64,000 nucleotides of DNA from Novosphingobium ovatum (GCF_009909235.1 NZ_JAAAPO010000003.1:248001-312000); one strand, 5' to 3'; positions 8,718 to 17,385 are shown, counted from the stretch's first letter. The notes: generated by a model from the letters alone, not told the origin. A program made the numbers and translations.

Positions 8718-9998
8718 TCAGAAGGCGTATTCGGCCTGCAACCAGAACTTTTTGGTATTCGCGCCAAAGCCTTGGGCGCGATAGTCGGCATATTTAACCA
8801 GCCAGCTGACCTTGCCCGTCTTGATCCCGATCGAGGCGTTCAGTTCGTCACCATATTTCTGGCTGCGGATGTCGCTGCCGAACCAGTGATAGGTCAGCGC
8901 ATAGGTGAAGCCGGGCAGGGCGGTCAGCTTGGGCAGCTTGCCCGACACGCCGACATAGGTGTCCTCCAGACCGTTGGCAGGCGTTGTCAGGAACATGTCG
9001 GCCCAGCCGTTGAACTTGTGCAGGGTGGCCATCGGCGTCTGCATGGCGCGCGGCCCGCCCGTGGCCCCAGCGTCCGAGCCCAGCTTTTCATAACCGCCCG
9101 TCAGCACGATCCCCTTGACGTCCAGCCCCAGTTCGCCCGCCAGATAGTCGGTGTCATAGCGGAACGGATTGGAGCCATAGTTCTGCTGCGTGGCCCAAGA
9201 GGCGGCATAGGTCAGCTTGGCGGCCTTGTTCAGCGGATAGACGCCGGTGGCGCGCACGCCATAGGTCTGCGAGCTGTTGGTCTGGAAGGTAAAGCCAGTG
9301 GGGTCATAATCCAGCAGATAGGCGAAGGCCTTCACGTTGGCGTATTTGGTCTTCACCCCGCCGCCCAGGAAGTAGAAGCTGCCGGTGTAATAGACGCGCG
9401 GGCCACCATCATTGCCAAAGATGCTGCGCTGACGGCGGGCATAGGTGGCGTCCAGCGACAGCGGGCCAGCGCGATATTCGGCGCGCACCGCGTCAAAGGT
9501 CTGCTCGTTCTGGCGCCAGCCCACCGAACCGACAAAGCGCTGATCGTCCAGATTGATGCGCTGACGGCCCAAGGTCACGGTCAGCGGCTTGGTCGCGTAC
9601 TGGATCTGGATGCGGTTCAGCTCGACGTTTTCAGGATCGGGAATGACGGCCTGCGCCGGGCGGTACTGATGGCTGGGCGCGGCAAAGGCAAAGGCGCTGT
9701 AATGCTTGCCCAGTGCCAGCGTGCCTTCGCCCTCGACCAGGAAGGCCAGATGCGAGGGCTTGTTCTTGATTTCAAAGCCGGCGCGGATGCGCAGGGTTTC
9801 GGCATCGGCCGCCTTGGTGGTGGCATCGACGTCTTCCCAGCGGACGCGCGCGTCCAGCATCGGGTCAAACGTCGTGCCCGGCGCAAAGGTGATGGGATCG
9901 CCAAATGCCTTTTTGGCCGTGGCGGCCTGTGCGCCATTGGCGCCCAGCATCAGCGGCGCGGCCATCGCGGCGGCGATCATCAGGTGGCTCTTGGTCAT
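8718..9998 (-). CDS. alginate-export-family outer membrane porin, possible nitrate porin
   Basis: 426 residues with a signal peptide (about residues 1-25, ending GANGAQA) and a body of alternating beta strands ending in an aromatic residue (LQAEYAF), as in outer membrane barrels. Motifs such as LGRQRINLDDQRFVGSVGWR and YRAGPLSLDATYARRQ are typical of the alginate_exp porin family. GAGTGAGGGA precedes the ATG. It sits 207 bp after the ABC transporter ATPase and before leader 1, so it is probably transcribed with the nitrate transporter. The family name does not imply alginate; a nitrate or nitrite entry role is inferred from context. Confidence 0.8.
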   Translation of the reverse strand: MTKSHLMIAAAMAAPLMLGANGAQAATAKKAFGDPITFAPGTTFDPMLDARVRWEDVDATTKAADAETLRIRAGFEIKNKPSHLAFLVEGEGTLALGKHYSAFAFAAPSHQYRPAQAVIPDPENVELNRIQIQYATKPLTVTLGRQRINLDDQRFVGSVGWRQNEQTFDAVRAEYRAGPLSLDATYARRQRSIFGNDGGPRVYYTGSFYFLGGGVKTKYANVKAFAYLLDYDPTGFTFQTNSSQTYGVRATGVYPLNKAAKLTYAASWATQQNYGSNPFRYDTDYLAGELGLDVKGIVLTGGYEKLGSDAGATGGPRAMQTPMATLHKFNGWADMFLTTPANGLEDTYVGVSGKLPKLTALPGFTYALTYHWFGSDIRSQKYGDELNASIGIKTGKVSWLVKYADYRAQGFGANTKKFWLQAEYAF

Positions 9999-10205
9999 GT
10001 TCCCTCACTCCTTTTTGAATGTCCCTGTGCGCGTCGATGCGCGCCGCTTTTGGGGCATCCTCTCCCGCCGCATGGGTGGCCGTTTGGGCTCTGGCGCGGC
10101 TGTATATCTTATGGTGTGGGTGGCCCGGCGCCCCCCGCAGTCGCTCTCGCGCCGGGCCGGGCCTGCCGCTGATGCGAGGCAGTGGCTGGCCGGTATGCGT
10201 TGTTC

Positions 10206-11006
10206 TCAGGCCGCAACCGAGGGGTTGCGATAGCGTTCGTGCAGGAAGTGGATGATCTCGCTGCGGGCGTGGGTATAGGCAGGCATGTCGATCACGTTCA
10301 GGCGGTTGCGCGGGCGGGGCAGATCCACGATCAGATCCTGGCCGATGCGCGCGGCCGGGCCGTTGGTCATCATCACCACGCGGTCGGCCAGCAGCACGGC
10401 TTCGTCCACGTCATGGGTGATCATCAGCACGGTACTGTTCAGTTTGGCCTGCAGTTCCATCACCACGTCCTGCAACGCGGCGCGGGTCAGCGCGTCCAGC
10501 GCGCCAAAGGGTTCGTCCATCAGCAACACGCGCGGGTTCATGGCGATGGCGCGGGCGATGCCCACCCGCTGCTTCATGCCGCCGCTGATTTCGGCCGGGC
10601 GCTTGGTGGCGGCATGGGTCATCTGGACCAGCTCCAGATTGTGCATCACCCAATCCTTTTGCTCGGCCTTGGACTTGCCATCGGCGGTCTTGGCCACGGC
10701 CAGCGCGACGTTCTCCTCCACCGTCAGCCACGGCAGCAGCGAGTGGTCCTGAAACACCACCGCGCGGTCGGGGCCGGGGCGATCAACCACCTCACCGTCA
10801 AGGAAGATCACGCCCTTGGACGGCTTGGTCAGGCCCGCCACCGCGTTCAGCAAGGTGGACTTGCCACAGCCCGAATGGCCGATCAGCGCGACGAACTGGC
10901 CCTTTTCAATGTTCAGGTCGATGCGGTCCAGCGCACAGAACAGGCCGTTCTTGGTGGGGAATTCGACGCTAATGCCTTCCAGCGCCAGATAGGAACGTTG
11001 CTTCAT
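10206..11006 (-). CDS. nrtD: nitrate ABC transporter ATP-binding protein
   Basis: 266 residues from the ATG at 11004-11006, preceded by AAAGGAC. It is a single ABC ATPase: Walker A GHSGCGKSTLL near residue 41, Q-loop VVFQDHSLLPW, signature ISGGMKQRVGIARA, Walker B VLLMDEPFGALD and H-loop ITHDVDEAVLLADRV. These are typical of the nitrate/taurine importer subfamily. It lacks the NrtA-like C-terminal domain of cyanobacterial NrtC, so it corresponds to the NrtD type. It is the third gene of nrtA-nrtB-nrtD and energises nitrate uptake through the permease. The symbol is by analogy. Confidence 0.88.
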   Translation of the reverse strand: MKQRSYLALEGISVEFPTKNGLFCALDRIDLNIEKGQFVALIGHSGCGKSTLLNAVAGLTKPSKGVIFLDGEVVDRPGPDRAVVFQDHSLLPWLTVEENVALAVAKTADGKSKAEQKDWVMHNLELVQMTHAATKRPAEISGGMKQRVGIARAIAMNPRVLLMDEPFGALDALTRAALQDVVMELQAKLNSTVLMITHDVDEAVLLADRVVMMTNGPAARIGQDLIVDLPRPRNRLNVIDMPAYTHARSEIIHFLHERYRNPSVAA

Positions 11007-11035
11007 GGGGAATGTCCTTTTGCTGGAAAGGGGGA

Positions 11036-11992
11036 TCAGCTGCGGGCGATCAGGCGGCCAATCAGGCCCACGATGCGATCCAGCGCAAAGCCGACCATGC
11101 CGATCCACACCAGGGCGACGATCGTGTCCGACAGCAGCGAGGAGTTGTAGCTGTCCCAGATGAAGAAGCCGATGCCCGTGCCGCCCTGCACCATTTCGGC
11201 GGCCACGATCGCCAGCCAGCTCATGCCGACGCCAATGCGCAAGCCGGTGAACATGTGCGGCACACAGGCGGGCAGCACGATGCGGACGAAATATTCGATG
11301 GGATTCAGCGCCAGCACGCGGGCCACATTGCGATACTGGCTGGGGATGTTCTGCACGCCCACCGCGGTGTTCATGATGATCGGCCAGATCGCGGTGACAA
11401 AGATCAGGAAGATGGCGCTGGGCTGGGCTTCCTGAAAGATCGCCAGAGAGATCGGCAGCCACGCCAGCGGCGGCACCGTGCGCAGCACCTGAAACAGCGG
11501 GTCCAGCGCGCGGAAGGCATATTTGTTGGTGCCCACCAGCATGCCCAGCGCCACGCCCACCACCGAGGCCAGCGCATAGCCTTTGAGCACGCGGGAGAGC
11601 GATTTCATGATGTGGGCGCCAATGCCGACATCGCCGCCGTCCTGAATGTCGGGGATGATGCCGTTGAATTCCACGCCCTTGAGCGGGTGCATGATCACGT
11701 CATGCGACTGTTCCCACACGGTCAAGGGCGCGGGCAGGGCCGAACCTTCCTTGCCACAGGCGATCTGCCACACAGTCAACAGGATCAGCAGCATCGCCAG
11801 CGTGGGCAGGACATGGGATGCCACCGCATAGGCGCGGGACAGAACAGGGTTGGTGGGTTTGGACATGGCGGGGATGAACCTGCGTTTCACGGCTTCTGCG
11901 GGATAGGGGACGATCACCCCGCTGGCCGGTGTGGTCTGGGTGGCGGACGAGGTGACCTCGTCCGCGTTCAGTTGATCGGGTGCGGTAGCCAT
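11036..11992 (-). CDS. nrtB: nitrate ABC transporter permease
   Basis: 318 residues with a cytoplasmic N-terminal extension (about 1-55) and about six membrane segments, the first near VLPTLAMLLILLTVW. The ABC permease EAA loop is visible in the segment around QYRNVARVLALNPIEYFVRI (about 225-245), which docks to the ATPase. It starts 20 bp after the nrtA stop, preceded by GGGAG. It closely fits the NrtB/SsuC/TauC permease family; the nitrate assignment rests on the neighbouring nrtA and nas genes. Confidence 0.9.
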   Translation of the reverse strand: MATAPDQLNADEVTSSATQTTPASGVIVPYPAEAVKRRFIPAMSKPTNPVLSRAYAVASHVLPTLAMLLILLTVWQIACGKEGSALPAPLTVWEQSHDVIMHPLKGVEFNGIIPDIQDGGDVGIGAHIMKSLSRVLKGYALASVVGVALGMLVGTNKYAFRALDPLFQVLRTVPPLAWLPISLAIFQEAQPSAIFLIFVTAIWPIIMNTAVGVQNIPSQYRNVARVLALNPIEYFVRIVLPACVPHMFTGLRIGVGMSWLAIVAAEMVQGGTGIGFFIWDSYNSSLLSDTIVALVWIGMVGFALDRIVGLIGRLIARS

Positions 11993-12012
11993 CGGGGTGT
12001 CTCCCTGCCGTA

Positions 12013-13293
12013 TCAGCGCTTGATGCCCAGGCTCGCCAGATAGGCGCCGGGGTTGCCGGGGTTGAACAGCTTGCCGTCAAAGAACTTCTCGACGCCGCGG
12101 CTGTCGGAAGGGGGCACCGGCACACCACCGACCTTGGCGGCCGCGGCGCGCCAGATGTCGGAACGGTTCACCTTGGCGATGGCGGCGTTGGTGTTCATGC
12201 CCTTGGGCAGCTTGCCCCAGCGCTGGTTCTCGGTCAGGAACCACAGGTCGTGGCTCTTGAACGGGAAGCTGGCGTTGCCGGCAAAGAAGCGCATCTTGAA
12301 CGGCGCGTTGGCCACGCGGCGCCCGTCGCCAAAGTCAAAGTTGCCCTGCAGACGGCTGGCGATATCGCCCACCGGACACTTCAGGTAGTCGCGGCCAGAG
12401 ATCATCATCGCCAGACGGGCGATGTTGGCGGGGTTGTCGCACCAGCGCTGGGCCTCGATCACGGCGGCGGTGATGGCGATGGCGGCGTTGGGGTTGGCGG
12501 CCACCCAGTCGCCCCGCATGGCAAAGCTCTTTTCGGGGTGGTTCATCCACATCTGGCCGGTGGACACTGCGGTATAGCCCAGCTTCTGGTCCACCAGCTG
12601 TGCGTTCCACGGTTCACCCACGCAGAAGGCGTCCATCGTGCCGGCCTTCATGTTGGCGACCATCTGCGGCGGGGGAACGGTGATCAGGCCCACATCGTTG
12701 TCGGGGTCGATGCCGCCGGCCGCCAGCCAGTAACGGATCCACAGGTCGTGCGTGCCGCCCGGGAAGGTCATCGCCATGGTGATCTTTTTACCAGCGGCCT
12801 TCTTCTGGGCGATGATACCCTTCATCTTGGCAGAGTTGATGTCGGCCTTGGCGGCCAGATATTCCTTGTCGACCGAAATGCCCTGACCATTGACGTTCAG
12901 GCGGGCCAGAATGGTCATCGGGGTGGCGCGGGCCTGCACGCCCAGTTGCAGGAAATAGGCCAGCGGCGTCAGGATATGGCCACCGTCGATGCCGCCAGCG
13001 GCCCCGCCCAGCACCAGATTGTCGCGCGTCGCGCCCCAGCTGGCCTGCTTCATCACCTGCACTTCGGGCATGCCATATTTGGCAAACAGGCCCAGTTCCT
13101 TGGCCGCGATCAGCGGCGCGGCATCGGTCAGCGCGATAAAGCCCAGCTTGGCACCCTTGACTTCGGGCGGGCCACCAGCGGCCAGCGCGCTGCCGGCAAA
13201 CAGGCTTTCGCCCGCCACCGAGGCGGCGACGATGGCGCTGGCCTTGATCAGGTTGCGGCGGCTCAGATTGGTCAGGTCGTTGTGGTCTGCCAT
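12013..13293 (-). CDS. nrtA: nitrate ABC transporter substrate-binding protein (Tat-exported)
   Basis: 426 residues from the ATG at 13291-13293. The longer upstream frame runs through leader 2 and is rejected. The N-terminus has a twin-arginine signal (SRRNLIKASAIVAASVAG) ending near SALA. The mature part is NrtA/CmpA-like: GFIALTDAAPLIAAKELGLF, the HDLWIRYWLAAGGIDP block and the CVGEPWNAQL motif. It captures nitrate (perhaps nitrite) in the periplasm and delivers it to NrtB. First gene of the transporter operon, downstream of leader 2. Confidence 0.92.
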   Translation of the reverse strand: MADHNDLTNLSRRNLIKASAIVAASVAGESLFAGSALAAGGPPEVKGAKLGFIALTDAAPLIAAKELGLFAKYGMPEVQVMKQASWGATRDNLVLGGAAGGIDGGHILTPLAYFLQLGVQARATPMTILARLNVNGQGISVDKEYLAAKADINSAKMKGIIAQKKAAGKKITMAMTFPGGTHDLWIRYWLAAGGIDPDNDVGLITVPPPQMVANMKAGTMDAFCVGEPWNAQLVDQKLGYTAVSTGQMWMNHPEKSFAMRGDWVAANPNAAIAITAAVIEAQRWCDNPANIARLAMMISGRDYLKCPVGDIASRLQGNFDFGDGRRVANAPFKMRFFAGNASFPFKSHDLWFLTENQRWGKLPKGMNTNAAIAKVNRSDIWRAAAAKVGGVPVPPSDSRGVEKFFDGKLFNPGNPGAYLASLGIKR

Positions 13294-13423
13294 GTGCCCA
13301 AATCCCTCTGTTTGAACAAGAATTCCTGTCAGACAGCAGCCTTCGCGAGGGCTGCGGCGGGCGTCAGGGGGCGTTCGGAAAAGCGCCTTGTCGCGCCATT
13401 CCCGTTGACCAGTGCCCAAACGC

Positions 13424-13472
13424 AAAAACCGCCACGGTCCGTCCCCACGCAAATGGAGAAAACCGAGGCGGC
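13424..13472 (-). terminator. attenuator terminator in leader 2
   Basis: CCGCC (13471-13467) pairs with GGCGG (13433-13429), extended by CGGT/ACCG after a T-T mismatch. Five T follow (13428-13424). The loop is about 25 nt. About 130 nt separate it from the nrtA start. Confidence 0.7.
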
Positions 13473-13540
13473 GCCATTGCCACGACTGTTGCTGTCAGAC
13501 CCCGTCTGCGGCGTCATCCCAACCTTGGAATGGGCCTCTG
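13424..13540 (-). promoter_or_regulatory. ANTAR/NasT-type leader RNA of the nrtA operon (leader 2)
   Basis: Minus strand. P1 is CATTCC/GGGATG with hexaloop AAGGTT (13532-13515). P2 is GTGGC/GCCGC with hexaloop AATGGC (13483-13468). Both loops have A1 and G4. The P2 3' arm is also the terminator 5' arm. The P2 stem is identical to that of leader 1, with a different loop. The leader lies in the 320-bp gap between nasS and nrtA, so the transporter should respond to the same NasS-NasT signal as nirB. Confidence 0.82.
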
Positions 13541-13577
13541 AAGTCTTGGGTGAAGGCTAAGGTCGGGTGGGGGTATT

Positions 13578-13590
13578 GTGCAAGTGCGAA
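13578..13590 (-). promoter_or_regulatory. shared nas motif, copy 2
   Basis: Minus strand TTCGCACTTGCAC, about 45 nt before hairpin P1 of leader 2, inside the 3' end region of nasS. The first 12 bases are identical to the copy at 15483-15494. The function is inferred only from its repeated placement. Confidence 0.35.
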
Positions 13591-13614
13591 TGTGCGGTTG
13601 CAGCGGTGATTACG

Positions 13615-14832
13615 CTATTTGGCGTACATGTCCTGCGCGATATACGCCGACAAATTGTCGGGATCAAAGATCCTTCCGTCGAAAAAGCTGTTGCTGTGCA
13701 AAGTAATGCTGCCCTGCGTTGCCGCCACCGGAGTCGGCTTTTGCACGCTACCCTCGACCTTGGACGAGGCGGCGGGCAGGGAGGCATCGCTGCCACGCAG
13801 CGCGTTGCGATAGACATCGGGGCGGAAAACCCCTGCCGCGCGCGCCGCCGCATCGGCGTCATGCGTGCCCCCGTCCCAGCGGACCATTTGCGTGTACAGC
13901 CATTCGGCCTGACTGACCCAAGGGAAATTGGCGGCTTCGCGGTGCTGGAACATGAAGTCGGGGTAATGGACCAACGTGCCCTCGCGCCGCAGCAACAGCC
14001 GGTCGGTGATGGCGCGGCGAATCAGCGCGGGATCGGCGCCCAGATATTCGGGCCGGGCCAGAATCGCCGCATTGTCGTCCAGCGCGCCTTCGTCGATGAA
14101 ATGCTGGCCCGCGCGGTGCAGCGCGCGGATCAGCGCCTCCACCTCGTCGCGGCGCGTGTCCAGCACACTGCTGCGCATCGCCAGCACCTTTTCCACGCCG
14201 CGCTGCCAGACCTGCGCCGTGGCCAGCACGATCACCCCCACGCCGCGTTCCACCGCCACGCTGTTCCACGGTTCGCCCACGCACATGCCGTCGATCTCGC
14301 CCGCCTCCAGTGCGTCGGCGCAATAGGGCGGTGGGACGGTGGTGATGCGCACGTCTTCGTCAGGGCGGATACCGCAGGCCGCCAGCCAATAGCGCAGCAT
14401 GTAATTGTGGCTGGAATAGCGGTGCACCACGCCAAAGCGCAGCGGGTCACCGGCCGCTTTGCGTTGCAGGGCGATGGCGCGCAATGCGGTGCCGACCCGC
14501 GCGGGATCGCCCAAGGCGCCATCGGGCGTGACCAGCGCCGCCAGATCGGGCCGCAGCGTGATGGCATTGCCGTTCAGTCCCAGCACAAACGGCACCGCCA
14601 GCGGTTGGGCCGGGCGGCCCCGGCCCAGTGTGGTGGCAATCGCCAGCGGCGCGACCATGTGCGCGGCGTCGGTGTGGCCGTACAACAGGCGGTCCAGCAC
14701 GGTGGCCCATGACACATCGCGCACCAGCCGCAGCCGCAACCCTTCGGCCGCGGCAAATCCGTGTTCATGCGCCAGAATCGGCAAGGCCGCATCCACCAAC
14801 GGCAGGAAACCGATCGCAAATTCTGTGCTCAC
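13615..14832 (-). CDS. nasS: cytoplasmic nitrate/nitrite sensor NasS
   Basis: 405 residues. It is homologous to NrtA (GFLPLVDAALPILAHEHG, the RYWLAACGIRPDEDV block, CVGEPWNSVAV) but has no signal peptide, so it stays in the cytoplasm. That is the hallmark of NasS, which binds nitrate and otherwise holds NasT inactive. The start overlaps the nasT stop by 4 bp (ATGA), consistent with a stoichiometric complex. It is followed by leader 2 and nrtA. NasS rather than a transporter protein is strongly supported by the missing signal and the nasT partner. Confidence 0.9.
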   Translation of the reverse strand: MSTEFAIGFLPLVDAALPILAHEHGFAAAEGLRLRLVRDVSWATVLDRLLYGHTDAAHMVAPLAIATTLGRGRPAQPLAVPFVLGLNGNAITLRPDLAALVTPDGALGDPARVGTALRAIALQRKAAGDPLRFGVVHRYSSHNYMLRYWLAACGIRPDEDVRITTVPPPYCADALEAGEIDGMCVGEPWNSVAVERGVGVIVLATAQVWQRGVEKVLAMRSSVLDTRRDEVEALIRALHRAGQHFIDEGALDDNAAILARPEYLGADPALIRRAITDRLLLRREGTLVHYPDFMFQHREAANFPWVSQAEWLYTQMVRWDGGTHDADAAARAAGVFRPDVYRNALRGSDASLPAASSKVEGSVQKPTPVAATQGSITLHSNSFFDGRIFDPDNLSAYIAQDMYAK

Positions 14833-15410
14833 GCAGCACCTCCCATCAACTTGTGCGCCGTGACCACCGCCTCGGCGATGTCGGCAATGCGCTTGCCCTG
14901 ATTCATCGCGGTCTTGCGCAATTCGGCATAGGCGTCGGGTTCGCTCAGGCGGCGGGTCTGCATCAGGATGCGCTTGGCCGCATCCACACTTTCGCGCTCG
15001 GCCAATTTGCCGCGCGCGTCGGCCAGATCGTTCTGCAACCGCGAAAAGGCGTGGAAGCGCCGGATCGCCAGGTCCAGGATTGACCGGATGCGGTGCGGGG
15101 CAAAGCCGTCCACCACATAGGCAGAGACCCCCGCATCGATGCTGGCGCCGATCGATTCCTGATCGGAATCATCGACAAACATGGCGATGGGCCGGGCCAG
15201 CGCGCGGCTGACCGCGAAATATTCCTCCAGCACGTCGCGGCTGGGATTGCCCAGATCCATCAACACGATATCGGGATCAATCTCGGCGATGCGGCGCACC
15301 AGCCCGCGTCGATCCGGGATCACGAAAATCTCGCAATCGTCCAGTTCGGTCAGGCCATCCTGCATGACCGAGGCGCGGACCGCGCTTTCATCGATAATTG
15401 CCACTCGCAT
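14829..15410 (-). CDS. nasT: ANTAR-domain transcription antiterminator NasT
   Basis: 193 residues from the ATG at 15408-15410 (MRVAIIDESAV). The N-terminal half is a receiver-like domain (MDLGNPSRDVLEEYF). The C-terminal ANTAR helices carry GKLAERESVDAAKRILM and KTAMNQGKRIADIAEAVV, with the conserved alanines that read A1/G4 hexaloops. It is released from NasS by nitrate and then lets RNA polymerase pass leader terminators. Two such leaders lie at 8486-8615 and 13424-13540. First gene of nasT-nasS. Confidence 0.93.
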   Translation of the reverse strand: MRVAIIDESAVRASVMQDGLTELDDCEIFVIPDRRGLVRRIAEIDPDIVLMDLGNPSRDVLEEYFAVSRALARPIAMFVDDSDQESIGASIDAGVSAYVVDGFAPHRIRSILDLAIRRFHAFSRLQNDLADARGKLAERESVDAAKRILMQTRRLSEPDAYAELRKTAMNQGKRIADIAEAVVTAHKLMGGAA

Positions 15411-15482
15411 ACGCGCGAGGGTGGCGGGGTGCGCGGGCCGATGCAAGAGGCTTTGGCCTGATGGTTTTGCTATCCGCCGCAT

Positions 15483-15494
15483 TTCGCACTTGCA
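15483..15494 (+). promoter_or_regulatory. shared nas motif, copy 3
   Basis: TTCGCACTTGCA on the plus strand, 73 bp upstream of nasT and in the opposite orientation to copies 1 and 2. It lies in the 225-bp gap between the kinase gene and nasT. That gap also holds a perfect hairpin, TTGCCAC/GTGGCAA (15527-15546), with no obvious role. Confidence 0.35.
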
Positions 15495-15635
15495 TCATGG
15501 CGCGCAAGGCGGCATTTTCAGCGCTCTTGCCACAAGGACGTGGCAACTCCATCGCCCCCTTTTGCGGGGCATTTCACCAATTTGGCCGGCAATGACGCCG
15601 CCCCCTTTGACGGGTGCAGCCTCATGCCGATTCGC

Positions 15636-17339
15636 CTATTTCCAGATCAGCACCGCCACCAGCGCCGCGGCCAGCAGCGCGCTGATGCCCTGCCAGACGG
15701 CCACCGGGTTGCGCTCGATCAGGGCGGGGGCGCGCAAAGGCTTGCGCTCGACGGCGGCGCCGCCTTCCAATGCCCGCAACAGTTCGATCACATCGCCAAA
15801 GCGGTCCTGCGGGGCAATCGCCACGCTACGCATCAGCACCGCGTCCAGCCATCCGGGCAGTTCGGGGCGGGCCTTGCTGGGCGGTTGGGGCTCGCGGAAA
15901 CGGGGGCGGGCAAAGGCTTCCGCCTCGCCATAGGGCCAGCAGCGGGCGAACAGCCGCCACAAGGTGACGCCCAGCGCGAATTGGTCGCTGGCCTCGCTCC
16001 CGGCCTCGCCGGTGAACATTTCGGGCGCCAGATAGCTGGGCGTGCCGGGGATCTCGTCGGCGGCGAAATCCTCGACGCGGGGCAGGCGGGCCACGCCCAG
16101 ATCGACCAGCTTGAGCCCCCCATCCTCGGTCAGGATGACGTTTTCGGGCTTGATGTCGCGGTGGATGATGCCTTGGCGGTGCAGCGCGGCCACGCCGCGC
16201 GTCAGGCCGATGGCGATGCGCAAGCCTTGATCCAGCGGGATCGGCCCGGCCAGTGCGGCCTCCAGCGTGCGGCCCGCGTGATAGGGCTGGACGCCGTACA
16301 GCCGCGTCTGGCGATCAGGCGACAGGGGGATGGCTCCGCCCACGAACGGGCTGGCCACGCGTGTGCCGATCAGCAATTCGCGGGTAAAAGCGGCGCGCGC
16401 GCCCGCTTCGGACAGCAGCGCGGGCTTGGGGAATTTGACCACCACGCTGGCGCCATCGGTGGTGTCGGTGGCGCGGAACAGGCGGGTATAGCGCCCATCG
16501 GACAGCACCGTTTCCAGCCGGAAACCGTCGATGCTGTCCCCCTCTTGCGGCGGGGGCAGGATGGGCAGCGCGGCCAGATCGCCCGCGATCGCGTCATGGC
16601 CCACCGCGGGCAGGCTGACGATGTCCAGCACCATGGCGCTGGCGTTGTCCTGACCGCCTGCGTCCAGCGCCGCATCGGCCAGCGCCTGCGCATCGGCCTG
16701 TGCCGACTGGCGGCGGGCCAGCAGCGCTTCCATCTTGCGGCGCGAGAGCACGCCATGCACCCCGTCACTGGTCAGGATCAGCCGGTCATGCTCGTTCAGG
16801 GCGATCTCGTGGTGGTCCAGCCGCAAGGCTTCCTCCAGCCCCAGCGCGCGCAGCAGGATGTGGCGGCGGTCGGGGTGGGCGTGGGTGTGATCGGTGGTGA
16901 TCTGGCCGAGGTGTCCATCACGCAGCAGCCACGCCCGGCTGTCGCCCACGTGGCACACATGCGCGCGGCGGCCCCGCACCACCAGCGCGGTCAGCGTGGT
17001 GGCGGCATGGGCCATCGTGTCGCTGCGGCCCATCGCGCACAGCCAGCGGTTATACGGGGCCATCACCCGGCCAACGGCCTGTGCCGTGCCGATCGTGTCG
17101 CTTTGGGCGTAATACCCGTCCAGCAGGCTGGCGACCGCCAGTTCGGCCGCGATCCGGCCGCCCTTGTTCTCGCCATAGGCGCCGCCGCTGACGCCATCGG
17201 CCAGAGCGGCGACCATGCCCAATCCCGCCCGTTGCGCCTCTGTCCCCAGATGGGCCGCCACAAAGTCTTGATTTTCCGCGCGTGGGCCACGTTCGCTGGC
17301 GATGCCCGCACTGACCCACAACCTGCCTGCCTCGCGCAT
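15636..17339 (-). CDS. PP2C-type phosphatase / Ser-Thr protein kinase fusion, membrane anchored
   Basis: 567 residues from the ATG at 17337-17339. The N-terminal PP2C domain (about 8-235) shows ENQD, ADGVSGG, HVGDSRAWLL, LTSDGVHG and DNASAMVL. A protein kinase domain (about 255-510) shows VVVKFPKP (catalytic Lys), IIHRDIKPENVIL, a DLG in place of DFG, GTPSYLAPEMF and DQFALGVTLWRLF. The usual glycine-rich loop is poor (VLSDGRYTRLF). The C-terminus is a single membrane segment (QGISALLAAALVAVLIW). Similar fusions are found in nitrate loci of Pseudomonas (PA1782-like). The target is unknown; divergent from the nitrate transporter. Confidence 0.9.
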   Translation of the reverse strand: MREAGRLWVSAGIASERGPRAENQDFVAAHLGTEAQRAGLGMVAALADGVSGGAYGENKGGRIAAELAVASLLDGYYAQSDTIGTAQAVGRVMAPYNRWLCAMGRSDTMAHAATTLTALVVRGRRAHVCHVGDSRAWLLRDGHLGQITTDHTHAHPDRRHILLRALGLEEALRLDHHEIALNEHDRLILTSDGVHGVLSRRKMEALLARRQSAQADAQALADAALDAGGQDNASAMVLDIVSLPAVGHDAIAGDLAALPILPPPQEGDSIDGFRLETVLSDGRYTRLFRATDTTDGASVVVKFPKPALLSEAGARAAFTRELLIGTRVASPFVGGAIPLSPDRQTRLYGVQPYHAGRTLEAALAGPIPLDQGLRIAIGLTRGVAALHRQGIIHRDIKPENVILTEDGGLKLVDLGVARLPRVEDFAADEIPGTPSYLAPEMFTGEAGSEASDQFALGVTLWRLFARCWPYGEAEAFARPRFREPQPPSKARPELPGWLDAVLMRSVAIAPQDRFGDVIELLRALEGGAAVERKPLRAPALIERNPVAVWQGISALLAAALVAVLIWK

Positions 17340-17385
17340 TGGCGCTCTTCCCGTCTTATGCCCGCCTGTGGGGCCCCTCATGTGT

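Noticed and set aside
15527..15546. A perfect hairpin TTGCCAC/GTGGCAA with a plus-strand loop AAGGAC that also has A1 and G4, near nasT.
   Set aside because: The A1/G4 pattern is only on the plus strand, where no gene follows for 1.9 kb. There is no second hairpin or T-run. One loop matches by chance in about 1 of 16 cases.
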